Counted from the stretch's first letter, positions 48,101 through 56,376 are shown. The stretch is DNA of 64,000 nucleotides from an uncultured Clostridia bacterium (GCA_947302715.1 CAMYVY010000010.1:1-64000); one strand, 5' to 3'. Numbers and translations are program-made. The notes: generated by a model not told the origin, from the letters alone.

Positions 48101-48457
48101 AAAAACGCGCGCAAACAAAAACGCGCAATAGCAGAAGGCGCGGTGGGAAACGTGGTCCCGGGTTTAGGCATACGCTTTGTTGATGTGGACCTAAGCGGAA
48201 ACGGCGAAATTTACCTCGCCGGAGGAGTCCTCTCCGAAAGCGACGCAAACGCAGCTCCTACTACGATAACAGCCAGCGACGCAAACACTGCTCCTTCCAC
48301 GACAACAGTTAGCGACGCAAACACTGCTCCTTCCACGACCAAATGGAAGGACGGTTGGTTCCACACTGGAGACCTTGGGCACTTAGACGAGGACGGCTAC
48401 CTCTACATCACCGGTAAAGTCTCCGATCGCTTTGTCGGCGATAAGCGCAGCAAGTAA
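45143..48457 (+). CDS. AMP-binding acyl-CoA synthetase fused to a decayed second adenylation domain
   Basis: 1104 aa, about twice normal. Residues 1-620 are a complete long-chain acyl-CoA synthetase-type ligase. It has the P-loop TSGTTGKAKGVMLSH, GYGMTECSP, GWLYTGDLGY, and the C-terminal lysine in TTTGKLKR. From about 630 a second copy begins in parallel (ITDIRDILRMASEAFPDD against VRDLRDLINSSCAMFPD) but lacks the P-loop: VALEVGGIPFTHSNI stands where TSGTTGKAKG should be. It has Thr/Ala/Asn-rich insertions (about 830-900 and 1035-1070), then retains GWFHTGDLGHLDEDGYLYITG. The reading frame is intact throughout. The first half is probably active; the second may be scaffolding or decaying. Confidence 0.85.
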   Translation: MNSKRFDGIDHPVREVRDLRDLINSSCAMFPDVDAYLYKDKAAGEFKGVKYSQVKADMDALGTRFLDMGLKDKKIAVIGETSYYWFLTYYATVCGTGVIVPLDKNLPPEEVKTLVHRSKANAIVYSKKMEKSVKPLFDDPCELDYFISMDEPRHRGLAADSDPANDQGASGAAANRILSLRELIAEGADLVHQGERGFIDAEIDPNQMATLIFTSGTTGKAKGVMLSHKNIASNVVNMSRREKLGDNFVVLSILPTHHTFENTCVDWTTFYQGKTLAICEGIKYISKNMNEVHANCMVGVPLVFEKIYKGMMKQADSTGQGEKLRNAIRLSRRLKLYNNPPIVKRMFKAIHEALGGEMQQFIAGGAAIDPQVILDFEAMGIPMMQGYGMTECSPIIAVNQNNYSIAESVGRPMHGTTVRIDNPDSEGVGEIVCKGPSVMLGYYEDPEATEEVLRDGWLYTGDLGYMDENGFLYVTGRKKTVIVTKGGKNIFPEEIEEVLKQNDLVKEVLVHGVTDKRIGNVAVTADIQPNFALLKERYGEMDQSEIYHFYKELVDKVNDTMPAYKAIKRVNIREKDFEMTTTGKLKRYGNFVEGEESTGSLSYKEIKDEEQKRAQEFAKEIADNFDFDVHPITDIRDILRMASEAFPDDIVFDELTYNNLLTEGNGTDAGVKGTTDRKHPGDVNGTDATLKETTYKNLFADVNGLGTALINRGFRGKKIKIKCGSGTSAMPSDYNSLVLMLAVACGVGTAVLTDEKPEASIEELVAEGKTQMAQGDRQYIDSEIAGTDVALEVGGIPFTHSNIAEALMAMAPLLSEVSDVALDIRGAGAPNTRTAAGASNTTTDTAAVTPNTTTDTAAAVTSKTTTAAGAPNSTTDTATISTAACAPNSTTSAAAPNTTNNTKVTMAEFLIKRLLPLYLGKTITVRTEPSNDSSSHSATAQPATEKRTTAKEKIIVYIVPECASPVALTRVPNSGIRLETVTSLFSKNARKQKRAIAEGAVGNVVPGLGIRFVDVDLSGNGEIYLAGGVLSESDANAAPTTITASDANTAPSTTTVSDANTAPSTTKWKDGWFHTGDLGHLDEDGYLYITGKVSDRFVGDKRSK

Positions 48458-48493
48458 ATCGCAGTCAGCAAACCGACAACTAACAAAAATATA

Positions 48494-48680
48494 CAGCAAT
48501 TGTGTGTAAAACCGTTACTATCCAAAAATGTGCACGCAAAAAACATGATTTTTGTTGAAATGTGCACAGAAAAACAACTATACAAGCAGCAATTGTGTGC
48601 AAAACCGTTACTATGCAAAAATGTGCACGCAAATAACAAGATTTTTGTTGAAATGTGCACAGAGAACAAACCAATTAATC
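48494..48680 (+). repeat. 93-bp direct repeat upstream of the racemase
   Basis: Two tandem copies (from 48494 and 48587) sharing CAGCAATTGTGTG, AAAACCGTTACTAT, AAAAATGTGCACGCAAA and GATTTTTGTTGAAATGTGCAC. The period is 31 codons, so the frame stays open across both copies (CxKPLLxKNVHAxN). No ribosome binding site precedes it. Confidence 0.85.
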
Positions 48681-48700
48681 AGCAAATATACTCGCAAACA

Positions 48701-49909
48701 ATGAACAATCGCTATCCGAGGCTTGTTGCCGACCTGAAAAAATTGAGAGAAAACATTGATACCGCCATTCGCGAATGCGGGGATTTTGGTATTCAGGTCG
48801 CAGGAGTCGTCAAGGGTATACACGCGGTCAAGGCATTCATGCCCGCATACATAGAGAGCGACTTGACGGAACTAGCGAGTTCCAGGCTTGAGCAACTGGA
48901 AAGGCTTCGCGAATTGGGGTGGAACAAAACACTGACTTTGGTCCGCATTCCCATGATTAGCGAGATCAATGAAGTTGTGCGAATTGCCGATATGTCGCTT
49001 AACAGCGAAATGTCGGTACTCCGAGCGCTGAACGACGCTTCGATACGAGCTCGCGACACTGTGCAATCCACCGCGCAATCAGCTGAGACACAAACCGGCG
49101 ATACCGCGCAGCAAACCAACAAACCGTGGGCGCCGCATCGCGTGATTTTGATGGCGGACCTCGGCGACCTGCGGGAAGGCTTTTGGAACAAAGACGACCT
49201 AATAGAGACTGCCGCAGCAGTTGAATTCGAAATGCCGGGCCTCTACCTGGCGGGAATCGGAACCAATCTCGGCTGTTACGGTGCCCTTGTTCCGACAGCA
49301 GAAAAAATCGCAGAACTACTCCCGATTGCTGATGCTGTGGAAGCACGCATCGGAAGAAAGCTGGACATTATATCCGGAGGGGCAAGCACCAGCTACCCCA
49401 GAATCACCGACGCCGACATGCCAAAAGGCATCAATCACTTGAGACTTGGCGAGAACATTTTGCTGGCGCGGGACAACGAATTGTTCCACGGCCACAGCAC
49501 CGCGCCGATGCACCAGGATGTTTTCACCCTGCAGGCCGAAGTGATTGAGGTCAAGACGAAACCAAGTTATCCGCAAGGGGTGATAAATGTAGACGCGTTT
49601 GGACGCAAGCCACATTATGAGGACCGCGGGATCAGGACACGAGCACTTGTCGCGGTTGGCCGCGTGGATGTTGGTAGCTTTGATGACCTCAGGCCGCGAA
49701 TGCCCGGAGTCGAAATCTTGGGCGGCTCAAGTGATCACATGATTCTGGATGTTGAGGAGGTCATGGCTGCTGCATTCGACGAACAAGGGGACGTGCCAAG
49801 CCCCGCGCCGATTAAGCCAGGCGATATCCTTGAGTTCGATGTGAGTTACGGCTCGCTGGTGTTTTTGACCGGGTCCGAAAACTTGCACTTCGAGGGCCGA
49901 AATCATTGA
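48701..49909 (+). CDS. Alanine/ornithine racemase-family PLP enzyme
   Basis: About 402 aa from ATG 48701 (MNNRYPRLVADLKKL). The fold-type III barrel and C-terminal beta domain resemble ornithine racemase-type proteins more than Alr: the PLP lysine is in AGVVKGIHAVKAF, with SGGASTSYPR and HLRLGENILLARD further on. A low-complexity insert (DTVQSTAQSAETQTGDTAQQTN, about 120-145) interrupts the barrel. ATG 48701 lacks a clear ribosome binding site. The track's 67-residue extension is made of a 31-aa tandem repeat and is doubtful. Substrate (Orn, Lys or other) is undecided. It is followed by a strong greA promoter that overlaps its stop codon. Confidence 0.8.
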   Translation: MNNRYPRLVADLKKLRENIDTAIRECGDFGIQVAGVVKGIHAVKAFMPAYIESDLTELASSRLEQLERLRELGWNKTLTLVRIPMISEINEVVRIADMSLNSEMSVLRALNDASIRARDTVQSTAQSAETQTGDTAQQTNKPWAPHRVILMADLGDLREGFWNKDDLIETAAAVEFEMPGLYLAGIGTNLGCYGALVPTAEKIAELLPIADAVEARIGRKLDIISGGASTSYPRITDADMPKGINHLRLGENILLARDNELFHGHSTAPMHQDVFTLQAEVIEVKTKPSYPQGVINVDAFGRKPHYEDRGIRTRALVAVGRVDVGSFDDLRPRMPGVEILGGSSDHMILDVEEVMAAAFDEQGDVPSPAPIKPGDILEFDVSYGSLVFLTGSENLHFEGRNH

Positions 49910-49934
49910 CAAATCAACAACTTTGCAATATAAT
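49906..49934 (+). promoter_or_regulatory. Consensus sigma-A promoter for greA-lysS
   Basis: TTGACA (49906-49911), exactly 17 bases, TATAAT (49929-49934). The -35 overlaps the TGA stop of the racemase. It implies a roughly 170-base 5' UTR for greA, in which ATG 49956 opens a 29-codon frame (ends 50045) without a clear ribosome binding site. Confidence 0.88.
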
Positions 49935-50115
49935 ATTTCGACTGTGATTGTTGGTATGGCGACCACAAATCGCGGGACTTGCGGCATGGCTGCGACGAGC
50001 CGAGGAGGCGTGCTGGCGGTCTTGATGGAAAAATACAAAAGATAATACCGGCCATAGCGCCGAAAATCAATATTTATAATAGTTATAGTCAAGAGATTAG
50101 AGGAGTTAATGCAAA

Positions 50116-50601
50116 ATGCCTACAGAAAACGTTATGACCCAAGACAGCTATAACAAGCTGAAAAGGGAAAGAGATGAGTTGATTTCACAACGCCCGGAAA
50201 TTGCGGAGAGGCTGAAAGAAGCCCGCGCATTCGGAGACCTTTCCGAGAACGCTGAATACGATGTTGCCAAGGAAGAGCAGGCTAAGCTCGAGGAGCGCAT
50301 CCTTAGACTAAGCGAGCGCCTTAGAACCGCAACCATCATCAAAGACGAGGACCTGACTCTTGATCACGTCAGCCTGGGCCTCACTGTCAAAGTCAAAGAA
50401 ACCAAGAGCAAAGTCACCGAAAGCTACAGCATCGTTGACGCCACAGAAATAGATCCGTTCTCCGATCCGATCAAAGTCTCCGTAGAGTCCTCCGTGGGTA
50501 AGGCCCTGGTAGGAAGCAAGGTCGGCGACAAGGTAGAAGTCTCCGTACCGGGAGGCAAACCAATCCGCCTGGAGATCTTGGAGATATTGAGAACCGCGTA
50601 A
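50116..50601 (+). CDS. greA: Transcription elongation factor GreA
   Basis: 161 aa. Stimulates transcript cleavage by backtracked RNA polymerase. The N-terminal coiled coil has the acidic tip in AREFGDLSENAEYD-type sequence (here ARAFGDLSENAEYDVAKEEQ). The C-terminal FKBP-like domain is complete. It sits 50 bases before lysS in a conserved greA-lysS pair, with GAGGAG upstream. Confidence 0.95.
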   Translation: MPTENVMTQDSYNKLKRERDELISQRPEIAERLKEARAFGDLSENAEYDVAKEEQAKLEERILRLSERLRTATIIKDEDLTLDHVSLGLTVKVKETKSKVTESYSIVDATEIDPFSDPIKVSVESSVGKALVGSKVGDKVEVSVPGGKPIRLEILEILRTA

Positions 50602-50651
50602 CAAATCGAAAAACCAACCCACGTATACGAATAAGTATAAAGGAACAAATC

Positions 50652-52253
50652 ATGGATAGTGAAAACAGAGATAACACGCAGACTGCAGCACAGCAAGCAA
50701 ACTCAGAACCAAGCGCAGCAGCCACAGAAGCAACAACCGGAGCACCAGAAGACGCAGAGCCGATGACCGAAGAAAAGCTCAGCGAGCAGCGCCAGATTCG
50801 TCGCGACAAACTGGCCGAGCTTCGCGAGGCCGGCCGTGACCCGTTCAAGCACGAGACCTGGGACGTCACCGCGCACAGCGTTGACATCAAAGAAAACTTC
50901 ATCGCGATGGAAGACCAAGAAGTCTCCATGGCAGGCCGAATCATGACGAAGAGAATCATGGGCAAGGCTGCGTTCTTTGATCTTCAGGACAAGCAGGGCC
51001 GCATCCAGTGCTACGTCAAACGCGACGAAATCGGCGAAGACGAATACAAATGGTTCAAGACCTACGACATCGGCGACATCGTCGGCATCAAGGGCAAGGT
51101 CTTCAAGACCCGCACTGAGGAAATCTCGATTCACGTCGAGGAGCTTGTTCTTCTATCAAAGTCGCTGCAGGTGCTGCCCGACAAGTGGAGCGGCCTTGTT
51201 GACCAGGACATCAGATACAGACAGCGCTATGTGGACCTGATCGTAAATCCGGAAGTCCGCGAGATCTTCTACAAGCGCGCCAAGATCATCAAGGCCATCA
51301 AGAGCGTTCTTGAAGACGACTACGGATTCCTGGAAGTGGACACACCGATTCTGACGACCATCGCTGGCGGTGCAAATGCGCGTCCGTTCGACACGCACCA
51401 CAACACGCTGGACCTCGACATGAAGCTGAGAATATCAAACGAGCTCTTCCTAAAGAGACTGATTGTTGGTGGTCTTGATCGTGTCTACGAAATGGGCAAG
51501 ATGTTCCGCAACGAAGGCATGGACAGAAACCACAATCCGGAATTTACATCCATGGAATGCTACATGGCATACGGCAACATGGAAAGCGTGATGGACGTCA
51601 CCGAGCAGGTCGTTTACAAAGCTGCGATGGCAGTAAACGGAACACCCATCGTCACATACCAAGGCAAGGAATTCGATGTGACTCCGCCGTGGCGCCGCCT
51701 CAACATGGCAGACGCCGTCAAAGAAATCACAGGCATAGATTTTTCAAAGATAGATAACGACGATGATGCCAGAAAAGCCGCCATCGGTCAGGGCATGGAT
51801 GCAGAGGAAGTCGCTGGTTGGACCCGCGGCAAAATCATTGCAGAAATGTTTGAAGAATTTTGCGAAGATGTCCCCGGATACCTCGACGGCCCGGTCTTCG
51901 TAGTCGGACACCCGGTTGAGATTTCACCGCTCGCAAAGCGCGACCCGGAGGACCCGAGAATCACCCGCCGCTTCGAAGCTTACATAAACGGCTGGGAAAT
52001 CGCAAACGCCTTCTCCGAGCTGAACGACCCGATCGACCAGTACGAGCGCTTTGTTGAACAGCAGCGCCAGCTCGACACCGGAGAAGACGACGAAGCACAT
52101 CCAATGGACATGGACTTCGTAAACGCCCTGGAAGTCGGCCTTCCGCCAACAGGCGGCCTGGGAATCGGCATCGACCGCATCATCATGCTCATCACCGACG
52201 CCCCCAGCATCAGGGACATAATCCTATTCCCGACAATGAAGCCGTTAGAGTAA
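50652..52253 (+). CDS. lysS: Lysyl-tRNA synthetase (class II)
   Basis: 533 aa. The OB-fold anticodon domain (about 90-190, VSMAGRIMTKRIMGKAAFFDLQD) and class II core follow in order. Motif 2 is seen as FRNEGMDRNHNPEFTSMECYMAY and motif 3 as GGLGIGIDRIIMLITD. Length exceeds the usual 490-500 because of an N-terminal low-complexity extension (DNTQTAAQQANSEPSAAATE). GGAAC precedes the ATG. A strong terminator follows. Confidence 0.96.
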   Translation: MDSENRDNTQTAAQQANSEPSAAATEATTGAPEDAEPMTEEKLSEQRQIRRDKLAELREAGRDPFKHETWDVTAHSVDIKENFIAMEDQEVSMAGRIMTKRIMGKAAFFDLQDKQGRIQCYVKRDEIGEDEYKWFKTYDIGDIVGIKGKVFKTRTEEISIHVEELVLLSKSLQVLPDKWSGLVDQDIRYRQRYVDLIVNPEVREIFYKRAKIIKAIKSVLEDDYGFLEVDTPILTTIAGGANARPFDTHHNTLDLDMKLRISNELFLKRLIVGGLDRVYEMGKMFRNEGMDRNHNPEFTSMECYMAYGNMESVMDVTEQVVYKAAMAVNGTPIVTYQGKEFDVTPPWRRLNMADAVKEITGIDFSKIDNDDDARKAAIGQGMDAEEVAGWTRGKIIAEMFEEFCEDVPGYLDGPVFVVGHPVEISPLAKRDPEDPRITRRFEAYINGWEIANAFSELNDPIDQYERFVEQQRQLDTGEDDEAHPMDMDFVNALEVGLPPTGGLGIGIDRIIMLITDAPSIRDIILFPTMKPLE

Positions 52254-52286
52254 ATAAACGTTGAAAAATACACAAGTTATAAAATC

Positions 52287-52324
52287 AAGTGGTAATCGCA
52301 GAATTTACGGTTACCACTTTTTTA
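52287..52324 (+). terminator. Terminator after lysS
   Basis: AAGTGGTAA (52287-52295) pairs with TTACCACTT (52311-52319), followed by a T-run. Confidence 0.88.
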
Positions 52325-52338
52325 TTTGATAAAAGCAA

Positions 52339-52367
52339 TTGACCTAATACCGAAATTTCGGTATAAT
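52339..52367 (+). promoter_or_regulatory. hipBA-type promoter with embedded palindromic operator
   Basis: TTGACC (52339-52344), 17 bases, TATAAT (52362-52367). The perfect 18-bp palindrome ATACCGAAATTTCGGTAT (52347-52364) fills the spacer, so a bound repressor would block polymerase. The start codon at 52374 lies only 7 bases after the -10, implying a leaderless or nearly leaderless mRNA. Confidence 0.85.
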
Positions 52368-52373
52368 TAGCCC

Positions 52374-52778
52374 ATGAAACTAAAAGATTTTGTAAAAGGA
52401 AAGAAAATGACAATTAAGGCTCTGTCAGAAAAGGCAGGGCTTCCTTATAGTACGACAAACGACATCGTAAACGGAATTGTCTCCGTTGATAATGTGGGCC
52501 TTGGTAAGTGCAAGGCTATTTCGGATTGCCTCGGGATTACGCTGGATGAGTTCTTTGATCTATACAACAACGTCATCAAAATTGCCGATGGTGCAGAGGT
52601 TGTCGTGAAGAATCATAGGTATTATTTTAAGACAGGTGATAGAGAGAAGTACTTATTTAAGGCAAATGATCTTACTGCTCGCTTTGCTAGGGAGGCTGGT
52701 GAGTGGGCGTATGAGCGCATTAAGGCGCAAGAAGAATTGGATGAATTAACAAGGGGGTTGATCAATGATGTCGAATAA
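52374..52778 (+). CDS. XRE-family repressor / HipB-like antitoxin
   Basis: 134 aa. The Cro/C1-type helix-turn-helix lies at about 13-62 (MTIKALSEKAGLPYSTTNDIVNGI ... ISDCLGITLDEFFDL). A 70-residue C-terminal part ends in a helix that could contact the partner kinase. There is no Shine-Dalgarno because the promoter abuts the ATG. It overlaps the HipA-like gene by 14 bases. It probably binds the 18-bp palindrome in its own promoter. Confidence 0.87.
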   Translation: MKLKDFVKGKKMTIKALSEKAGLPYSTTNDIVNGIVSVDNVGLGKCKAISDCLGITLDEFFDLYNNVIKIADGAEVVVKNHRYYFKTGDREKYLFKANDLTARFAREAGEWAYERIKAQEELDELTRGLINDVE

Positions 52779-54030
52779 ATACATTCTTATGAGAAAGAAC
52801 AAACCGATTACGATGGTTGAATTAGATGATGATGGAACTATGTTGAACTTCTCGAAGGTAATCATCAGCAAAGAGCTCATGCCCTTGGAGAGCAAAGGCG
52901 ATAAAGATAGAGGCATTAAATCATGGTGGGCGGATAGAGCAGCCCCTATCACTCAAGGTCGAATGCGTGAGTTCCTGGAACAAAAGGGGCTTCCCGGTAC
53001 ATTAGCCTACCTTGCTAACAACCTAGGTTTAAGTCTTATGGACTACTACTGGATTAAGCCCGTGGATAGTGACATTAAATGGGAAGATGTAAATCTCTTT
53101 GATAATGAGTTCAAAGAAGAACGACTTATCCCCAAATTATCAAAGGGATCGCCAAAAGAAGCAAGCGTCCCCAAGTATTCTCCTAATGGTTCACTCATAG
53201 GGAATATAGAGAAGACATGGGTGATTATAAATGGCGAAAGATGTCTTATTAAGGGCAACTCGGGACCGCTTTCTTCGGAGAGTATCAACGAAGTAATAAC
53301 AAGCAAAATACATGAACTGCAGGGCTATGACAACTATGTCAAATATGACTTAATAAAGATCAAAGGTAGCAGATATGATTATGGTTGCGTATCTAAATTG
53401 TTTACTTCGCAGAAGTACGAATTAGTTTCTGCGTGGGCTCTGCATACGTCAGAGAAGAAACCTAATCATTTGTCTAATTTGGAGCATCTATTAAATGTTG
53501 TAAAGAAGTACGGAATGGATGTTGAGCAATTCAGAAGAGATTTAGAGTATCAAATAATGACTGATTTTATAATATCGGGATATGACAGGCATTATAACAA
53601 TTTTGGAGTGCTTCGCGATGCTGAGTCGCTTGAGTTTGTAAGGATGGCACCTATATTTGATAGTGGAGGCGCGTTGTTTGCAGGGAAGGAACTGCCGAAT
53701 AGAAGCGCCGATTTGTTAAAGGTGAAAACAAATAGCATCTTTGGCACTGAAAGGAAGCTGGTAGAACATGTATCGGATCCTATGGTTGTTGATTTGGACA
53801 AGCTCCCGCCTCCATCATACGTAAGAGAGATGTATGAGAAAGATAGCCAGGTGACAGCAAAAACAGTTGCTGCAGTTGTATTTGCCTACGAAAAGAAAAT
53901 CGATATCTGTAATGACATCCAGAAGGGGAAGGATCCCTGGAGTAAGAAATATCCAGTGTCAGGTGATTCAGGATTATTTGCCAAAGAGGAAGAGTTTGAC
54001 TACGAGCCGGCAAAGGGGAGCGTGAATTAG
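52765..54030 (+). CDS. HipA/CtkA-like serine/threonine kinase toxin
   Basis: 421 aa. The HipA-type kinase core is visible: GERCLIKGN (ATP-binding lysine), the catalytic loop DFIISGYDRHYNNFGVLRD (DRHxxNxG) and the metal-binding Asp in APIFDSGGALF. The N-terminal ~130 residues differ from E. coli HipA and are closer to shorter HipA-like/CtkA proteins. The start at 52765 follows GGGGG within the antitoxin gene. Kinases of this kind phosphorylate tRNA synthetases or translation factors; the target here is unknown. Next to lysS, but no functional link is shown. Confidence 0.85.
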   Translation: MMSNKYILMRKNKPITMVELDDDGTMLNFSKVIISKELMPLESKGDKDRGIKSWWADRAAPITQGRMREFLEQKGLPGTLAYLANNLGLSLMDYYWIKPVDSDIKWEDVNLFDNEFKEERLIPKLSKGSPKEASVPKYSPNGSLIGNIEKTWVIINGERCLIKGNSGPLSSESINEVITSKIHELQGYDNYVKYDLIKIKGSRYDYGCVSKLFTSQKYELVSAWALHTSEKKPNHLSNLEHLLNVVKKYGMDVEQFRRDLEYQIMTDFIISGYDRHYNNFGVLRDAESLEFVRMAPIFDSGGALFAGKELPNRSADLLKVKTNSIFGTERKLVEHVSDPMVVDLDKLPPPSYVREMYEKDSQVTAKTVAAVVFAYEKKIDICNDIQKGKDPWSKKYPVSGDSGLFAKEEEFDYEPAKGSVN

Positions 54031-54480
54031 TGGGGTATAGGCTTCATATTCCGATGATGAAGCCTGGTTGTGAGAAGTGGTAGAAAATCCGGATTGCCAT
54101 TTTGGCCACAATGCTTGAAATTTACAGCATTTGGGCAGGCGCAAAATTGATTTAATAGCTATCGAGTAAATGTGAAAAATGTAATTTTACCCAAACGTTT
54201 ACCCAAATAAATCAGGCGCCATTAAGGTTGATTACCTCTCGTTATAAATTGACGGGAGGTTTTTCTTTTACAGAACAAGGAATATACCATCTAGCAACCG
54301 TTTTACGTGGTGAGCCTTGCCGTTAACAAAGGATAGCAATCGGAGAGGAAGATCAAATCCAAGCTGTCTTTACACAAAAAACGTTTACATATAGCCCTTT
54401 TTGGTCTATACTTTATTTACGCACTTGATTGCGTTAATACGCTACAGTGACAAGTGTAGTCTGGAGGAAGGGAGAGAAGT
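54031..54480. other. Intergenic region with two hairpins and a tandem heptamer
   Basis: AGGCTTCAT-ATTCCG-ATGATGAAGCCT (54039-54065) is a terminator-like hairpin with no T-run. TTTACCCAAACGTTTACCCAAA at about 54186-54207 is a direct repeat of TTTACCCAAA. ACCTCTCG ... CGGGAGGT followed by TTTTTCTTTT (54233-54270) is a clear terminator. I see no gene. Confidence 0.6.
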
Positions 54481-54753
54481 ATGGACGAGAACATTATGAC
54501 AGAAAACGGTTTTGTGCTAGAAGGAAATGGAATATTCAAATATGACGATGCTGGACGGGTCATCGCCGAAGTGACATTTCCGGAAACCGAACCAGGTGTG
54601 TTCACCATTGACCATACCTTTGTGGACGATAGTCTACGGGGCCAGGGCATGGCATCAAAGTTGGTACAGGCAGCCGTAGACGAAATAACGAAGCGACAGG
54701 GCGAAGTAAAGGCGACCTGTTCGTATGCTGTTAAGTGGCTTGCTGACAGATAG
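54481..54753 (+). CDS. Small GNAT-fold acetyltransferase (YjdJ/Gtn1-like)
   Basis: 90 aa, about half the size of common GNAT enzymes. The central strand is followed by the acyl-CoA loop SLRGQGMASKLVQAAV (R/QxxGxG/A). It matches the short DUF4440-free 'N-acetyltransferase domain-containing' YjdJ-type group, which has few characterised members. GGAAGGGAGAGAAG precedes the ATG. Monocistronic. Confidence 0.82.
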   Translation: MDENIMTENGFVLEGNGIFKYDDAGRVIAEVTFPETEPGVFTIDHTFVDDSLRGQGMASKLVQAAVDEITKRQGEVKATCSYAVKWLADR

Positions 54754-54868
54754 AGTTTGTGTAGGACATACGCCATGTAGAACATGCTATTAAATATAAT
54801 CTTTCTGTCAAGTAATTAACAAAAAGCAAACTGATTATATTTAACAGCAAAAAAACAGGAATTATTTA

Positions 54869-54897
54869 TTGACAATTGTATAGAAAATTCTCATAAT
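54869..54897 (+). promoter_or_regulatory. Candidate promoter of the YfcC-type transporter
   Basis: TTGACA (54869-54874), 17 bases, CATAAT (54892-54897). The 90-base leader contains GCCGTC / GACGGC, a weak long-loop stem. Confidence 0.65.
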
Positions 54898-54990
54898 TAT
54901 AGTTGGTAGATTTATTATAATGCCGTCTTTATAATCTAACCGCAATTATTTTTGGACGGCGAGGACTAATTTATTGAAAGGAGTAGAGGT

Positions 54991-56376
54991 ATGGCTGAAA
55001 AGAAAAAAGGTTTTAGCTTACCGAGTACTACGATATTGCTTTTCTGCATCGTAGTAGTGGCCATGATCCTGACGTACATCATCCCTTCGGGTGAGTATGA
55101 CAGAGTTTTGGACGAGGAAACCGGCTACAATCTTGTAGATCCTGAGAGTTTCCACTATGTGGATAATGTCCACGTAAATCCGTTCCAGATGTTCGTTGCG
55201 ATTCCGAGAGGCTTCGTTGGTGCTGCCAACGTAATCTTCTTGATATCCTTCGGATTCTTCTGGGTTTACAGCGTAATGCAAAGTGGTGCGCTGAATGCAG
55301 GTATTATGAGAATCCTGAAGAGTAAGATGAAGGATAATCCATGGTTCATCGTAATCATGTTTGTAGTCTTCGCTCTTGCAGGTTCCACCTATGGTGAAAT
55401 GGAGACGGTATATGGACTTGTACCTGTCTTTGTAGCCTTCGCCCTGGCGTTAGGCTATGACCCGCTTGTAGGTGTGGCAATGTGCTACGTAGGCGTAGCA
55501 ACCGGATTCGCATCTGCTACAACCAACGCATTCACAATCGGTGTAGCACAGACAATCTCTGAACTTCCGATGTTCTCCGGACTTGGACTAAGATGGATAA
55601 TCTTCGTAGTATTCTGCGCAGTAATCTCTCTCTTGGTTCTGAGATATGCCAAAAAGGTAAAAGCAGATCCATCAAAGAGCTATGTTGCAGACTGCGACTT
55701 CTCCGGATTTGCACTCGATACAACTGAAGAAATTCCTTTCACAGGAAAGCACAAAATCATCCTGCTCTCCATGATCGTAACAGTTGCTTGCATCGTAGTT
55801 GGATCCCTGAAGCTTGGATGGTACATCAACGAAATGAGTGCTGTATTCATCATCTCCGCTCTCGTGGTATCCGCTATCGCAGGATTCAAGCCTGAGCAGA
55901 TCAAGGAACACCTGATGGATGCTATGAAGGAAATGGCAGTGGCTATGGCAGTTGTAGGTATTGCTCGTGCTATCCAGGTAGTACTCACAGATGGTATGAT
56001 CATCGACACAATCGTTCATGCATTCGGTACACTGATGCAGGGAATGCCGGCATGGCTGACAGGTATCATGATGCTCGTTGTTCAGAACCTGATCAACTTC
56101 TTCATCCCATCCGGTTCCGGACAGGCTGCAGCTATCATGCCTATCATGGCACCTCTTGCAGACGTAGTAGGACTCTCCAGACAGGTTGCAGTACTTGCAT
56201 ACCAGTTTGGTGATGGTTACTCCAACATGATTTGGCCGACAGCATCCTGCGCTATCGTCTGCGGTATTGCTCACATTCCACTTGATAGATGGTATAAATT
56301 CATCTTACCGCTATTTGCTGTAATGTTTGTAATGCAGTGCATCTTCATCATCATTGCAACGATGATCGGATATTAA
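54991..56376 (+). CDS. YfcC/DcuC-family membrane transporter
   Basis: 461 aa, 11-12 hydrophobic helices. It starts TTILLFCIVVVAMILTYIIPSGEYDR, the characteristic YfcC-family opening, with FALAGSTYGEMETVYGLVPVF and NFFIPSGSGQAAAIMPIMAPLADVVG as the two re-entrant-loop-like segments. Members move dicarboxylates, amino acids or other anions; substrate not determinable here. GAAAGGAG precedes the ATG. It faces the divergent AraC gene from the other side; its own terminator follows at 56411. Proximity to the glycyl radical enzyme and amidohydrolase suggests uptake of their substrate or export of a product. Confidence 0.87.
   Translation: MAEKKKGFSLPSTTILLFCIVVVAMILTYIIPSGEYDRVLDEETGYNLVDPESFHYVDNVHVNPFQMFVAIPRGFVGAANVIFLISFGFFWVYSVMQSGALNAGIMRILKSKMKDNPWFIVIMFVVFALAGSTYGEMETVYGLVPVFVAFALALGYDPLVGVAMCYVGVATGFASATTNAFTIGVAQTISELPMFSGLGLRWIIFVVFCAVISLLVLRYAKKVKADPSKSYVADCDFSGFALDTTEEIPFTGKHKIILLSMIVTVACIVVGSLKLGWYINEMSAVFIISALVVSAIAGFKPEQIKEHLMDAMKEMAVAMAVVGIARAIQVVLTDGMIIDTIVHAFGTLMQGMPAWLTGIMMLVVQNLINFFIPSGSGQAAAIMPIMAPLADVVGLSRQVAVLAYQFGDGYSNMIWPTASCAIVCGIAHIPLDRWYKFILPLFAVMFVMQCIFIIIATMIGY

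Noticed and set aside
46948-48382. Frameshifted or broken second synthetase gene
   Set aside because: The frame is continuous from 45143 to 48457 without stops. Decay is by deletion of the P-loop and in-frame insertion, not by frameshift.
54186-54207. Integrase attachment site from the TTTACCCAAA direct repeat
   Set aside because: There is no integrase gene or matching second att core in the window; it may equally be a short low-complexity repeat.
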